DNA from: Streptomyces sp. CB00316
Lineage (GTDB): Bacteria > Actinomycetota > Actinomycetes > Streptomycetales > Streptomycetaceae
DNA: 64,000 nucleotides
Direction: 5' to 3'
Assembly (NCBI RefSeq): GCF_001905595.1
Contig: NZ_LIXI01000009.1
Span: 1-64,000 of the forward strand
Shown: positions 46,150-54,262 of the stretch, piece by piece
Numbering within the stretch: position 1 is the first letter of the stretch
How the letters are laid out: each line of letters starts with the position of its first letter
Made by a program: the position numbers and the translations under genes
Notes under the pieces: model-generated
Told to the model about the DNA's origin: nothing
What the model saw: the letters and a program-made list of their open reading frames with translations, nothing else
Databases searched by the model: none

Positions 46150-46172
46150 GAACTCTCGCGCTAGGTTAGAGA
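46150..46172 (+). promoter_or_regulatory. MerR-type palindrome, site 4 (degenerate)
   Basis: GAACTCTCGCGCTAGGTTAG keeps the CTCT and AGG-TAG arms and runs into TAGAGA (46167-46172). It lies 214 bp upstream of the hypothetical gene at 46387. Confidence 0.5.
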
Positions 46173-46386
46173 TGCGCGGTCGGGTGTGCTGCTGCAGTCC
46201 CGCCCCGGGCCACTCGGGCGGGGCGACGCGGCAACCCCGGGGCGGTCGCTTCACCGCCGCTCGCGAGGCCGAGGGGTCCCACTGTGACTCCAGGGCGGTC
46301 TCGCGAGCCCGCTCTTCCCTGCCGCTGCGCAGCATCGCGGTCCGCGCGCCCGGGGCCCACCGACCATGAGCACGCTAGGAGCCTGC

Positions 46387-47142
46387 ATGTCACCCCGTAC
46401 CCCCTCCACCTCCGGCGTCGACCCTGTAGACACCGAAACCGACCAGGAGCCCCTCGTCTCCGCCGCCGTGCAAATCGCCCGCGAACTGCCCGCCGCGCGG
46501 CCCGTGGTCGGAGTTCTGCGCGGCTGGGGCAGAGCGGACCGGGAGCAGGCCCGGGTGCTGCGCTGGCATCTGGCTCAGCAGGAGATCCGGAGTGCTGAGC
46601 TCAGCCCCGTACCCGAAGCCGGAGAACGCCATCATGTGCCCCCGACCGGTCAACGCCCCCGCGTCCACTTGCTGCTCCACGTCGGCGGCTCCCAGCGGGC
46701 TCAGGCACTACGTGCCGCCGCTCTGTGGAACCTGCCCCTGCTCATCGAGCGCCCGCCCGGTGCGAGCCCTTCCGGGCTCACCAACTTCCACGCCCGACGC
46801 CTCGCCGTGATCGGCGTCCACCTCCCGGGCGAGACCCTCGACATCGCCGTCCGCCAGGCGACCATCACCTGCCTGCAGCCCCATGCCGGCAACGCATCAC
46901 TCCTCCTGGACAACGAGAAGATCAGCGCCCCCGCCGACCGGCCCCTGCGCATCGACCTCACGGCGGAAGGCACTCTCCAGGTCCGGGGGGAGACCTTCGC
47001 CACGCGGCATGTCCGGCGACTTCGCTACGAGCGCCCCTGGAGCGCCTACCGGCTCGACATCGACGGCATCCCCGCGCACGACGTACGAGCCCCTCTGCGC
47101 CTGGAGCCCATGCCCGGCCGCCTCCACCTTTTCCACCCCTGA
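46387..47142 (+). CDS. hypothetical protein
   Basis: This 251-residue protein is not assigned to a family. The N-terminal half is alpha/beta-like (SAAVQIARELPAARPVVGVL, RVHLLLHVGGSQRAQALRAA); the C-terminal half is rich in beta strands with repeated short motifs (PLRIDLTAEGTLQVRGETFA, SAYRLDIDGIPAHDVRAPLR) ending in MPGRLHLFHP. That C-terminus recalls diacylglycerol-kinase-like folds but the catalytic GGDGT motif is missing. ATG 46387 has AGGAG five bases upstream. It lies downstream of palindrome site 4 and upstream of sites 5 and 6. Confidence 0.68.
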   Translation: MSPRTPSTSGVDPVDTETDQEPLVSAAVQIARELPAARPVVGVLRGWGRADREQARVLRWHLAQQEIRSAELSPVPEAGERHHVPPTGQRPRVHLLLHVGGSQRAQALRAAALWNLPLLIERPPGASPSGLTNFHARRLAVIGVHLPGETLDIAVRQATITCLQPHAGNASLLLDNEKISAPADRPLRIDLTAEGTLQVRGETFATRHVRRLRYERPWSAYRLDIDGIPAHDVRAPLRLEPMPGRLHLFHP

Positions 47143-47241
47143 CCCCGGCGCAGTGAACGGGCGGGGTGCGGCCCCGGCGCGGGCGGGATCGCGCCAGGGC
47201 CGCCGTGTCGGCGCCTCACCGGTCCACTCTGTGCGCCGACA

Positions 47242-47272
47242 GGGTCACTCTACTCTTACGTACCGGTAGAGT
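47242..47272 (+). promoter_or_regulatory. MerR-type palindrome, site 5
   Basis: CTACTCTTACGTACCGGTAG (47250-47269) sits between a possible -35 GGGTCA (47242-47247) and TAGAGT (47267-47272), 19 bases apart. It is extended by ACT and AGT on the two sides. Confidence 0.65.
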
Positions 47273-47355
47273 GTCCCCGGGTCGGCCCGCGTTGCCCCGC
47301 CTGTATCCGGTTTCCCTGTCAGGAACTATCGGAGTCGGTGGGATCGGCCCTTGCT

Positions 47356-47386
47356 TCGACACTCTACTCTTGCGTTAGAGTAGAGA
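47356..47386 (+). promoter_or_regulatory. MerR-type palindrome, site 6
   Basis: CTACTCTTGCGTTAGAGTAG (47364-47383) lies in a 19-bp spacer between TCGACA (47356-47361) and TAGAGA (47381-47386). It is 114 bp downstream of site 5, so the small-gene operon has two such sites in tandem. Confidence 0.75.
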
Positions 47387-47552
47387 TGCTCGCCGACCTG
47401 GTCGGTCTGCTTCCAAGCCGTTCCCGGGCGGCGGTCGGTGCATTGCCGCACCGCCGCCCGGGGCGGCCCAGGCGGCGGTCTCTCCGAGGCTGCCCCGCAG
47501 GGCAGCGCATCGGGCGCCCGTCGACGCGCACCACACACCTTGGGGAGAGCAC

Positions 47553-47759
47553 ATGCCTGATGCGGTCACCCGTACAGAGATCGCCGATCATCTCTCCGCG
47601 CTCTTCGCGAACGGCGCGGTGACGAAACACGACCTGCTCATAGGGGCAGCCACTGCCCGGCCGGAGGTCCGGGAGGTGCTCCGGCAACTGCCCGACCGCC
47701 GCTACACGGAACTCCGCCAGATCTGGGAAGACCTTCCCCGCATCCCGGTCGGACTTTAG
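47553..47759 (+). CDS. small DUF2795-like protein
   Basis: This 68-residue soluble protein (TRTEIADHLSALFANGAVTK, REVLRQLPDRRYTELRQIWE) resembles DUF2795, small helical proteins of unknown function whose signature ends in a 'leucine-pro-aspartate-arg-x-tyr' turn (LPDRRY). ATG 47553 has GGGGAGAG. It heads a three-gene set with the two 79-residue paralogues, 18 and 70 bp apart, behind two tandem MerR-type sites. Confidence 0.72.
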   Translation: MPDAVTRTEIADHLSALFANGAVTKHDLLIGAATARPEVREVLRQLPDRRYTELRQIWEDLPRIPVGL

Positions 47760-47777
47760 GAACACGGAGCACACGTC

Positions 47778-48017
47778 ATGGCAGTCTTCATGCTGCAACT
47801 GGCCGACGGCGCGGACACCCTGGTCGAGGCAGACGCGGCAGGGCGCACCGCGGCAGGCGAGATCGTGCTGGAAAGGACCGACCGGCACGGCCGGGCCGAG
47901 CGGCTTCGGACCTACCGGGCCGGCATGGTGGCAGCGATCTACCGGCGATCCCCTGCCGACGGCGGCCTCTACAACTGGATCCCCCAGCCGAACGACGGCA
48001 CCTGGTGGTGCTACTGA
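47778..48017 (+). CDS. 79-residue protein of unknown family (paralogue A)
   Basis: The protein begins MAVFMLQLADGADTLVEADA and ends in NWIPQPNDGTWWCY. It aligns along its whole length, without gaps, with the next gene product: both are 79 residues and share DG near residue 10, AGR near 21, GE near 27, D-x2-G near 35, a Tyr near 55, W near 67, QP near 69 and the terminal G-x-WW-x-Y. It has no signal peptide or membrane helix and looks like a small beta-rich domain. Function unknown. Confidence 0.75.
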   Translation: MAVFMLQLADGADTLVEADAAGRTAAGEIVLERTDRHGRAERLRTYRAGMVAAIYRRSPADGGLYNWIPQPNDGTWWCY

Positions 48018-48087
48018 CCGCACACCGGCAAGGCGGAGCGCCGACACGCCTGTGCTCGGCCCAGCTGGACAGAGGGGGGAAAGACCG

Positions 48088-48327
48088 TTGGGAACCTTTT
48101 TGGTGCGCATGATCGACGGCTCCGAAATGATCATGACCGCAGGGCGAGCCGCCCGCCGGAGCACCGGCGAAGTGGCCTTCGAAAACGTTGACGCCCGCGG
48201 CAACTGGTGCGCCATCTGCACGATAGCGGCCAACGTGCTCACCCACACCTACGTGTACAAAGTCCGCGACGACGGTACTGCCGCATGGGACGAACAACCC
48301 GCCCAGGGGCCTTGGTGGGCCTACTGA
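48088..48327 (+). CDS. 79-residue protein of unknown family (paralogue B)
   Basis: Reading from TTG 48088 gives a protein starting MGTFLVRMIDGSEMIMTAGR and ending QPAQGPWWAY, the same length as paralogue A. The strong purine run AGAGGGGGGAAAG before the TTG supports this start over ones further upstream in the frame. It is the second member of a tandem duplicate; sequence identity is modest, so the duplication is old. Likely co-transcribed with the two genes before it. Confidence 0.75.
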   Translation: MGTFLVRMIDGSEMIMTAGRAARRSTGEVAFENVDARGNWCAICTIAANVLTHTYVYKVRDDGTAAWDEQPAQGPWWAY

Positions 48328-48840
48328 GGAGCCACCGCCCACAACTGCTCATCCGGTGTGGGCGTAGGGACTTGTCCGGCGCTGGCGAGATTCGCGAGAT
48401 CGTCTGCCGGTTCGCCCGGTGCGCCGCCTGTGGGCGTGCTCCAGTGCCGACGAGTCACCTCACGCAGCCGATCGACGACTGATTCTTCCGGTCGGCGTCT
48501 CTGATGGTGTTGCGGCCGGCGCGTCAACGAGCGCCTGCCCCCGCTTCTCGGCACTGTCCAGAAGCAGGCCACTTCACCTGGCGCCGGTCCGTCACCATGC
48601 TCGGCAACCGTGACGCCACGCCATTCCCGGGCTGGGGCGACGAACGGCCTGCCTCCTCTCGCCGCATTGCAGCCCCTGCGCGAAGCCCGGCATCGCGTCG
48701 CCCTGTGATGCTCTCCGGCCGTGAAGTTCCTGCCCGGGCCTCGTTCGCGCGAGCAACCTCTGCGCACGGCTGCGCTCGGATTGGCTGTCTCCTCGGCCGC
48801 GTGAAGCGCATGCGGGCTTTCGAGGGCGCCGATGACTAAA
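48328..48840. other. region without a recognisable gene
   Basis: About 510 bp between convergent genes. A minus-strand frame ending at 48321 reads protein-like only for its last part (VDRLREVTRRHWSTPTGGAP) and is not called. No terminator or repeat stands out. Confidence 0.4.
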
Positions 48841-49236
48841 TCAGTCGCGAGCGGACGGTTCGCGGCGCAGGGAGGCGGCGAAGTGTTCGGCCATCTCCAG
48901 GCGTGCTCGCAGCGCCTCGCAGCGGGCGTCGGCGACCTGGCGATAGGACTCCAGGCGACCCCGCAGCCGTTGCCGGTCCTCACCGGTGGCGCCGGTCTCC
49001 TGGAGTGCGTCGAGGATGTCGAGGAGCTCCCGTGCCTCTTCGAGGGAAAAGTTCAGGGGCTTCATGTGGCGGATGGTCATCAGCCGCTCGATGTCCACTT
49101 CGGTGTAAAGGCGGAACCCGCCCTTGCTGCGGGCCGAGGGGACGAGGAGTCCGACTTCCTCGTAGTGGCGGATCGTGCGCAACGACAGGCCGGTCCGCTC
49201 GGCGACCTCGCCGATCTGCATCTGCTGGTCAGCCAT
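48841..49236 (-). CDS. MerR family transcriptional regulator (second paralogue)
   Basis: This 131-residue regulator (MQIGEVAERTGLSLRTIRHY, SARSKGGFRLYTEVDIERLM, MKPLNFSLEEARELLDILDA) is closely related to the MerR protein at 41910; the recognition region GLSLRTIRHYE is the same in both, so they probably bind the same DNA. The short C-terminus (VADARCEALRARLEMAEHFA) has one Cys and no clear ligand domain. It is divergent from the SulP transporter gene, with palindrome site 7 between them. Confidence 0.9.
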   Translation of the reverse strand: MADQQMQIGEVAERTGLSLRTIRHYEEVGLLVPSARSKGGFRLYTEVDIERLMTIRHMKPLNFSLEEARELLDILDALQETGATGEDRQRLRGRLESYRQVADARCEALRARLEMAEHFAASLRREPSARD

Positions 49237-49362
49237 CGCCCACCCTCATCTTCGACTCCCTGTCGCCCGTCGAACACGTGAAGTGTTCCAGCCTACGCGG
49301 CCGAGGGCATGTGCTCGCCGAAGGGCTTGTTCACCGGCTCTTCATAAGCCGCAACTCGCACC

Positions 49363-49385
49363 CTGCCCTCACGTTAGGGTAGAGT
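49363..49385. promoter_or_regulatory. MerR-type palindrome, site 7
   Basis: CTGCCCTCACGTTAGGGTAG is almost identical to site 1 and runs into TAGAGT (49380-49385) toward the SulP gene. A weak CTCGCA lies 19 bases before it. On the other strand the dyad ends in CAGGGT toward the second MerR gene. Confidence 0.7.
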
Positions 49386-49647
49386 GATCGACGAAACCGC
49401 TCGCGCTGTAAAGAAGCACGACAGCAGCGGCACCGCCGGATACGTACCCCGACCGGGCCTGACTATCCGGCACCCCAAAGCTTCCGGGCGAAGACGCCCG
49501 ATCGGCGGCCACACCGGCCGCCATCCCCTCCGGCAGGGCCCCCGTCAATGGCCGGGCCGCCGGGAACCCGCCCCCCCTGGTGCGGTGTCGAGTACGAAAC
49601 GCGCGTGCGTCCAGCGTGGATGCGTGCGCCCGAACAGAAACGGTTGC
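49386..49647 (+). other. long 5' leader of the SulP gene
   Basis: About 260 bases separate site 7 from the SulP start. The stretch is in frame with sulP from GTG 49384 but does not read like protein. It contains hairpins such as CGGGCG-AAGA-CGCCCG (49487-49502). No known riboswitch class is recognised. Confidence 0.45.
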
Positions 49648-51150
49648 ATGTCTTCACCGCTGACCACAGTCCCCAGGCTGCGTATGTCCAAGCCGGACTG
49701 GCTCGCTTCCCCCAAAATCTTCCGTACCGAGGTGCTGGCCGGCCTCGTCGTCGCCCTGGCGTTGATTCCCGAGGCGATCTCCTTCTCGATCATCGCGGGC
49801 GTCGACCCGGCGGTCGGCCTCTTCGCTTCCTTCACGATGGCCGTCGTGATCTCGATCGTGGGTGGCCGCAAGGCCATGATCTCCGCAGCGACGGGTGCGA
49901 TGGCCCTGGTCATCGCACCCCTGAACCATGAGTACGGCCTCGGCTACCTCATCGCCGCCGTGATCCTGGGCGGGATCATCCAGATCGTCCTCGGCGCCCT
50001 GGGGGTCGCGAAGCTGATGCGGTTCGTGCCGCGCAGCGTGATGGTCGGCTTCGTCAACGCCCTGGCCATCCTGATCTTCATGGCGCAGGTCCCGGAGATG
50101 CGTAACGTCCCCTGGGCCGTCTACCCGCTGATCATCGGCGGCCTGGCCCTCATGGTCTTCTTCCCGAAGATCACCACCGTCATCCCGGCTCCTCTGGTCT
50201 CCATCGTCATCCTCACCGTGATCACGGTCGCGGCGGGTATCGCGGTGCCGAACGTCGGGGACAAGGGGGACCTGCCGTCCTCCTTGCCGGTGCCGGGTCT
50301 GCCGGACGTGCCGTTCACGATGGACACCCTGACGACCATCGCGCCCTATGCCTTCGCGTTCGCGCTGGTGGGGCTGATGGAGTCGCTGATGACCGCGAAG
50401 CTCGTCGACGACATCACCGACACCCATTCCAACAAGACCCGCGAGTCCCTCGGTCAGGGCATCGCGAATGTGATCACCGGGTTCTTCGGCGGCATGGGCG
50501 GCTGCGCCATGATCGGCCAGACGATGATCAACGTGAAGACGTCCGGCGCCCGGACCCGCCTCTCCACCTTCCTCTCCGGTGTCTTCCTCCTCGTGCTCGT
50601 GGTCGTCTTCGGCCCGGTCGTCTCCACCATCCCGATGGCCGCCCTGGTCGCGGTGATGATCCTGGTGGCCATGGCCACCTTCGACTGGCACTCCATCCAG
50701 CCCAAGACGCTCAAGCGCATGCCGGTCGGCGAGACCGTGGTCATGTCCGTCACCGTCGCCGCGGTGGTCGCCACCCACAACCTCGCCATCGGTGTCGTTC
50801 TCGGCTGCATCACCGCGATGGTCATCTTCGCCAAGCGGGTCGCCCACATCGCCGAGGTCTCCGGAGTCGTCGACCCGGACGGCAACCAGGTCGTCTACGC
50901 GGTCACCGGCGAGCTGTTCTTCGCCTCCTCCAACGACCTCGTCTACCAGTTCAACTACAAGGACGACCCCGACGACGTCGTCATCGACCTCATCGACGCC
51001 CACATCTGGGACGCCTCCTCCGTCGCCGCCCTCGACGCCATCGAGACCAAGTACGCCGAGCGCGGCAAGAAGGTCACCATCATCGGCCTGAACAAGGCCA
51101 GCGCCGAGATGCACGGCAAGCTCGCCGGCCAGCTCACCGGCAGCCACTGA
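49648..51150 (+). CDS. SulP family inorganic anion transporter
   Basis: This 500-residue membrane protein has 10-14 helices (PKIFRTEVLAGLVVALALIP, EAISFSIIAGVDPAVGLFAS is the SulP signature) and a C-terminal STAS domain (ELFFASSNDLVYQF, VVIDLIDAHIWDASSVAALD). Relatives carry sulfate, bicarbonate or other anions; specificity is unknown. ATG 49648 (MSSPLTTVPRLRM) was chosen; ATG 49684 is possible. A strong terminator follows the gene. Expression is expected from palindrome site 7. Confidence 0.9.
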   Translation: MSSPLTTVPRLRMSKPDWLASPKIFRTEVLAGLVVALALIPEAISFSIIAGVDPAVGLFASFTMAVVISIVGGRKAMISAATGAMALVIAPLNHEYGLGYLIAAVILGGIIQIVLGALGVAKLMRFVPRSVMVGFVNALAILIFMAQVPEMRNVPWAVYPLIIGGLALMVFFPKITTVIPAPLVSIVILTVITVAAGIAVPNVGDKGDLPSSLPVPGLPDVPFTMDTLTTIAPYAFAFALVGLMESLMTAKLVDDITDTHSNKTRESLGQGIANVITGFFGGMGGCAMIGQTMINVKTSGARTRLSTFLSGVFLLVLVVVFGPVVSTIPMAALVAVMILVAMATFDWHSIQPKTLKRMPVGETVVMSVTVAAVVATHNLAIGVVLGCITAMVIFAKRVAHIAEVSGVVDPDGNQVVYAVTGELFFASSNDLVYQFNYKDDPDDVVIDLIDAHIWDASSVAALDAIETKYAERGKKVTIIGLNKASAEMHGKLAGQLTGSH

Positions 51151-51154
51151 GACC

Positions 51155-51198
51155 GGCCGCCCCTGCCCGCTGACCACGGACCGCGGGCAGGGGCGGCC
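51155..51198. terminator. terminator of the SulP gene
   Basis: A perfect 16-bp stem (GGCCGCCCCTGCCCGC and its complement) around a 12-base loop starts four bases after the stop. Confidence 0.9.
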
Positions 51199-51348
51199 CA
51201 CGTTGCGCGGGTCCGGCCGGGACCAATGCCCTGACCAGCCCCCGGCCGGGCCCGCGCTCCGGCCGCCCCCTCCCCGGGGCGGATCCGTCGCAGTACAGCG
51301 CTCGCGACATGACGGGAGCGCCGTGACTCTTTTGAGAAGGCAGGGATC

Positions 51349-52677
51349 ATGACGGACGCAGCCGGACGGCTGTCACACATGGTGAAGCAGGCACTCGGCA
51401 GGCCGCTGCCGCTACGGCTGCGGGCCTGGGACGGCAGCGAGGCAGGCCCCTCCACCGGGCCCGTCCTCGCCATCCGGGACCGCCGTGCCCTGCACCGGCT
51501 GGCGTGGAAACCGGGCGAGCTCGGCCTCGCCAGGGCCTGGGTCGCCGGAGAGATCGACATCGAGGGCGACCTCTACGAGGGCCTCGCCCGGATCTCCGGC
51601 CTCGTCTGGGACCGCGGCGAAAGCGAACCGGGACGCCCGGCCCTCCTGCGTACGCTCACCGCACTGCGCGACCCGCGCAACATCAGGCTCGCCGCCGACG
51701 TACTCGCCCTGGCCGGACCCGCCCTGCCTCCGGCCCCGCCCCGGGAGGAAGCGGTCTCCCACCGCGGCCCCCTGCACAGCCTGCGCCGTGACCGTCAGGC
51801 CATCAGCCACCACTACGACGTCGGCAACGACTTCTACTCCCTCGTCCTGGGCCCCTCCATGGTCTACTCCTGCGCCTACTGGGAGAACCCGGAATCGACC
51901 CTGGAAGAGGCCCAGCACGCCAAACTCGACCTGATCTGCCGCAAACTCGGCCTCCAGCCCGGTCAGCGGCTCCTGGACGTGGGATGCGGCTGGGGCTCGA
52001 TGGTCCTGCACGCCGTCCAGCACTACGGAGTCGAAGCCGTCGGCGTCACCATCTCCGAGGAACAGGCCGCCCTCGCGCGCAAGCGCCTCGCCGAAGCCGG
52101 ATGCACCGACCGGGCCGAGATCCGCGTCCAGGACTACCGCGAGATCGACGACGGACCCTTCGACGCCATCTCCTCCATCGGCATGGCCGAACACGTCGGA
52201 TCAGCGCAGTACCGTGCCTACGCCCAGATCCTCCACTCCCTCCTCAAGCCCGGCGGCAGACTCCTCAACCACCAGATCGCCCGCCGCCCGCTCAAGAACG
52301 AAGACGCCTACCGGATCGACGAGTTCATCGACCGCTACGTCTTCCCCGATGGCGAACTCGCGCCCGTCGCCAGCACCGCCGCCCTCCTCGAAGACGCCGG
52401 ATTCGAGGTACGCGACGTCGAAGCCCTGCGCGAGCACTACGCCCTCACCCTGCGCGCCTGGGTCACCAACCTGGAGAACCGCTGGTCCGACGCCACCCGC
52501 CTCACCACCTCCGGCCGGGCGAGGGTCTGGCGCCTCTACATGGCCGCCTCCGCCCTCGCCTTCGAGCAGAACAACATCGGCGTCAACCAGATCCTCGCCG
52601 TACGCACCACCACCGCGGGCAACGCGAAGATGCCACCCACCCGCGGCCACTGGCTCTACAGCACCACGCAGGACTGA
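51349..52677 (+). CDS. cyclopropane-fatty-acyl-phospholipid synthase family methyltransferase
   Basis: This 442-residue enzyme would methylenate unsaturated acyl chains in membrane lipids using S-adenosylmethionine. It has an N-terminal lipid-binding region, then HHYDVGNDFYSLVLGPSMVY (family signature), LLDVGCGWGSMVLHAVQHYG (SAM site), GVTISEEQAALARKR, and EHVGSAQYRAY. The typical active-site Cys appears in SMVYSCAYW. It has a good ATG and AAGGCAGGG. No palindrome lies directly upstream; it has its own promoter region after the SulP terminator. Confidence 0.9.
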   Translation: MTDAAGRLSHMVKQALGRPLPLRLRAWDGSEAGPSTGPVLAIRDRRALHRLAWKPGELGLARAWVAGEIDIEGDLYEGLARISGLVWDRGESEPGRPALLRTLTALRDPRNIRLAADVLALAGPALPPAPPREEAVSHRGPLHSLRRDRQAISHHYDVGNDFYSLVLGPSMVYSCAYWENPESTLEEAQHAKLDLICRKLGLQPGQRLLDVGCGWGSMVLHAVQHYGVEAVGVTISEEQAALARKRLAEAGCTDRAEIRVQDYREIDDGPFDAISSIGMAEHVGSAQYRAYAQILHSLLKPGGRLLNHQIARRPLKNEDAYRIDEFIDRYVFPDGELAPVASTAALLEDAGFEVRDVEALREHYALTLRAWVTNLENRWSDATRLTTSGRARVWRLYMAASALAFEQNNIGVNQILAVRTTTAGNAKMPPTRGHWLYSTTQD

Positions 52678-52842
52678 CCACGGTCGGGCACTGAGAAGCC
52701 TGCCGCATCCCCGCGCCCGCGTGCGGCGCCCACGTACGCGGGGCGGGCGCCCCCAACTCGCCGGCCACACCCGGAAGAATGCGTCGGAGGTTGGAGTTGC
52801 CCGTCCCACCGGGGCGGCGCCGGGGAATCGGAAGGAGGACCG

Positions 52843-54198
52843 TTGAGCCGGTCCGCGAAGAGCAGGTCCGTGGGGAGCTCTCCGCGCCTGGCCGCCGAGA
52901 CCGGTGGGCGCAAACCCTTCCACGGCTGGCGCATCGTCGGCTACAGCGCGCTCGCCATGGCGATGACCGCGCCGGGCCAGACCACGGGCGTCTCGGTCTT
53001 CATCGATCCCCTCATCGCGGATCTCGACATCAGCCGCACCCAGGTCTCCACCGCATACCTGGCCGGAACACTCATCGGCGCCTGCGCGATGCCCCTGGTC
53101 GGCCGCGCCATCGACCACTACGGTCCGCGGCGGGTCATCGCCGCGGTCGGCGCCGTCTTCGGAGCCATCCTCGTCTCTTTGGCCTTCGTGACCGGCATCT
53201 TCGGACTGACAGCCGGATTCGTCGGCGTCCGCATGGCCGGCCAGGGCGCCTTGTCCCTGGTCGCCACCACCACGGTCGCCTACTGGTTCGACAAACGCCG
53301 CGGCCTGGCCCTCGGAATCACCAGCGCCATCGGCACCGCCGGAATCTCCCTCGCGCCCCTCCTCATCGAGCGCCTGATCTCCGCATACGGCTGGCGCCAG
53401 GCTTGGGCGATCGAAGGCATCGCCGTATGGCTCGTCGTGATCCCGCTCGCCCTGTTCGGCATCCGCAACCGGCCCGCCGACATCGGCCAGCACACCGACG
53501 GCATCCCACCCACGACCGAGACCACCGATGCCCCGCTCACCGGCAGAACCCTGGGCCAGGCGCTGCGCACCGGCGCGTTCTGGTCCGTGGCCGGCTGCCT
53601 GGCAGCCAGCAGCATGCTCACCACCGGGCTGAACTTCCACCAGATCGCCCTGCTCGGGGAGCGTGGCCTCACTCCGGTCGAGGCCGCCGCCAACTTCCTG
53701 CCACAAACCGCGGCCGCCCTGCTGGCCACCCTCGCCGCAGGCGCCCTCATCGACCGTCTGTCACCCAAACCCGTCCTGCTGGCCGCCATGGCCATCCTCG
53801 CCAGTGCCGTCCTCGGCGCCCGCGCCGTCGAACCCGGCTGGACGGCCATCGGCTACGGCCTGCTCCTCGGAGCCTCCAACGGCCTCCTACGAGCCGTCGA
53901 AGCCGCCACCTACCCCCGCTACTTCGGTACCGCCCACCTGGGAGCAATCCGAGGCACCGCCCACACCATCACGGTGGCCGCCAGCGCCTTCGGCCCCCTG
54001 GCCGTCTCTCTGGGCCACGACCTGACAGGCCACTACGGCACCGCACTCCTCGTTCTCGCCGCTCTACCCGCTGCGGCTGCCGTCGCCGTAGTCCTGACCC
54101 GTGCTCCACAGCCCGAGCACTCCGACACTGTGGCTGAGCCCGTACGGGTGGAGAACGGCGGGCCGGAGGGGGGACCCGGTCCGGCCCCGCAGCGGTGA
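52843..54198 (+). CDS. MFS transporter
   Basis: This 451-residue protein has 12 predicted helices with the MFS loop motifs (VGRAIDHYGPRRVIAAVGAV between helices 2 and 3; ALIDRLSPKPVLL in the second half). It resembles monocarboxylate or drug-type members of the family. TTG 52843 is preceded by GGAAGGAGGA and was chosen. The cargo is unknown. It follows the cyclopropane synthase by 165 bp and ends 10 bp before palindrome site 8. Confidence 0.87.
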   Translation: MSRSAKSRSVGSSPRLAAETGGRKPFHGWRIVGYSALAMAMTAPGQTTGVSVFIDPLIADLDISRTQVSTAYLAGTLIGACAMPLVGRAIDHYGPRRVIAAVGAVFGAILVSLAFVTGIFGLTAGFVGVRMAGQGALSLVATTTVAYWFDKRRGLALGITSAIGTAGISLAPLLIERLISAYGWRQAWAIEGIAVWLVVIPLALFGIRNRPADIGQHTDGIPPTTETTDAPLTGRTLGQALRTGAFWSVAGCLAASSMLTTGLNFHQIALLGERGLTPVEAAANFLPQTAAALLATLAAGALIDRLSPKPVLLAAMAILASAVLGARAVEPGWTAIGYGLLLGASNGLLRAVEAATYPRYFGTAHLGAIRGTAHTITVAASAFGPLAVSLGHDLTGHYGTALLVLAALPAAAAVAVVLTRAPQPEHSDTVAEPVRVENGGPEGGPGPAPQR

Positions 54199-54207
54199 TG
54201 GGCATGG

Positions 54208-54230
54208 TGACTCTTACGTGTGAGTAGGGT
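54208..54230 (+). promoter_or_regulatory. MerR-type palindrome, site 8 (degenerate)
   Basis: TGACTCTTACGTGTGAGTAG keeps CTCT, the central ACGT and the right-hand GTAG and runs into TAGGGT (54225-54230), 33 bases before the FemX-like start. Confidence 0.6.
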
Positions 54231-54262
54231 TACGCGCCTGCCGTCGCGAAGGAACACACTCG

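Noticed and set aside
46387..47142. A lipid (diacylglycerol) kinase assignment for the hypothetical protein.
   Set aside because: Only the C-terminal strand pattern is suggestive; the GGDGT catalytic motif and the N-terminal nucleotide domain are not seen.
48321..48983. A 220-codon minus-strand frame overlapping the second MerR gene.
   Set aside because: It overlaps a well-supported gene in another frame and is protein-like only near its end.
49386..49647. A known riboswitch in the SulP leader.
   Set aside because: Hairpins exist but no conserved aptamer core was recognised, so it is only listed as a leader.
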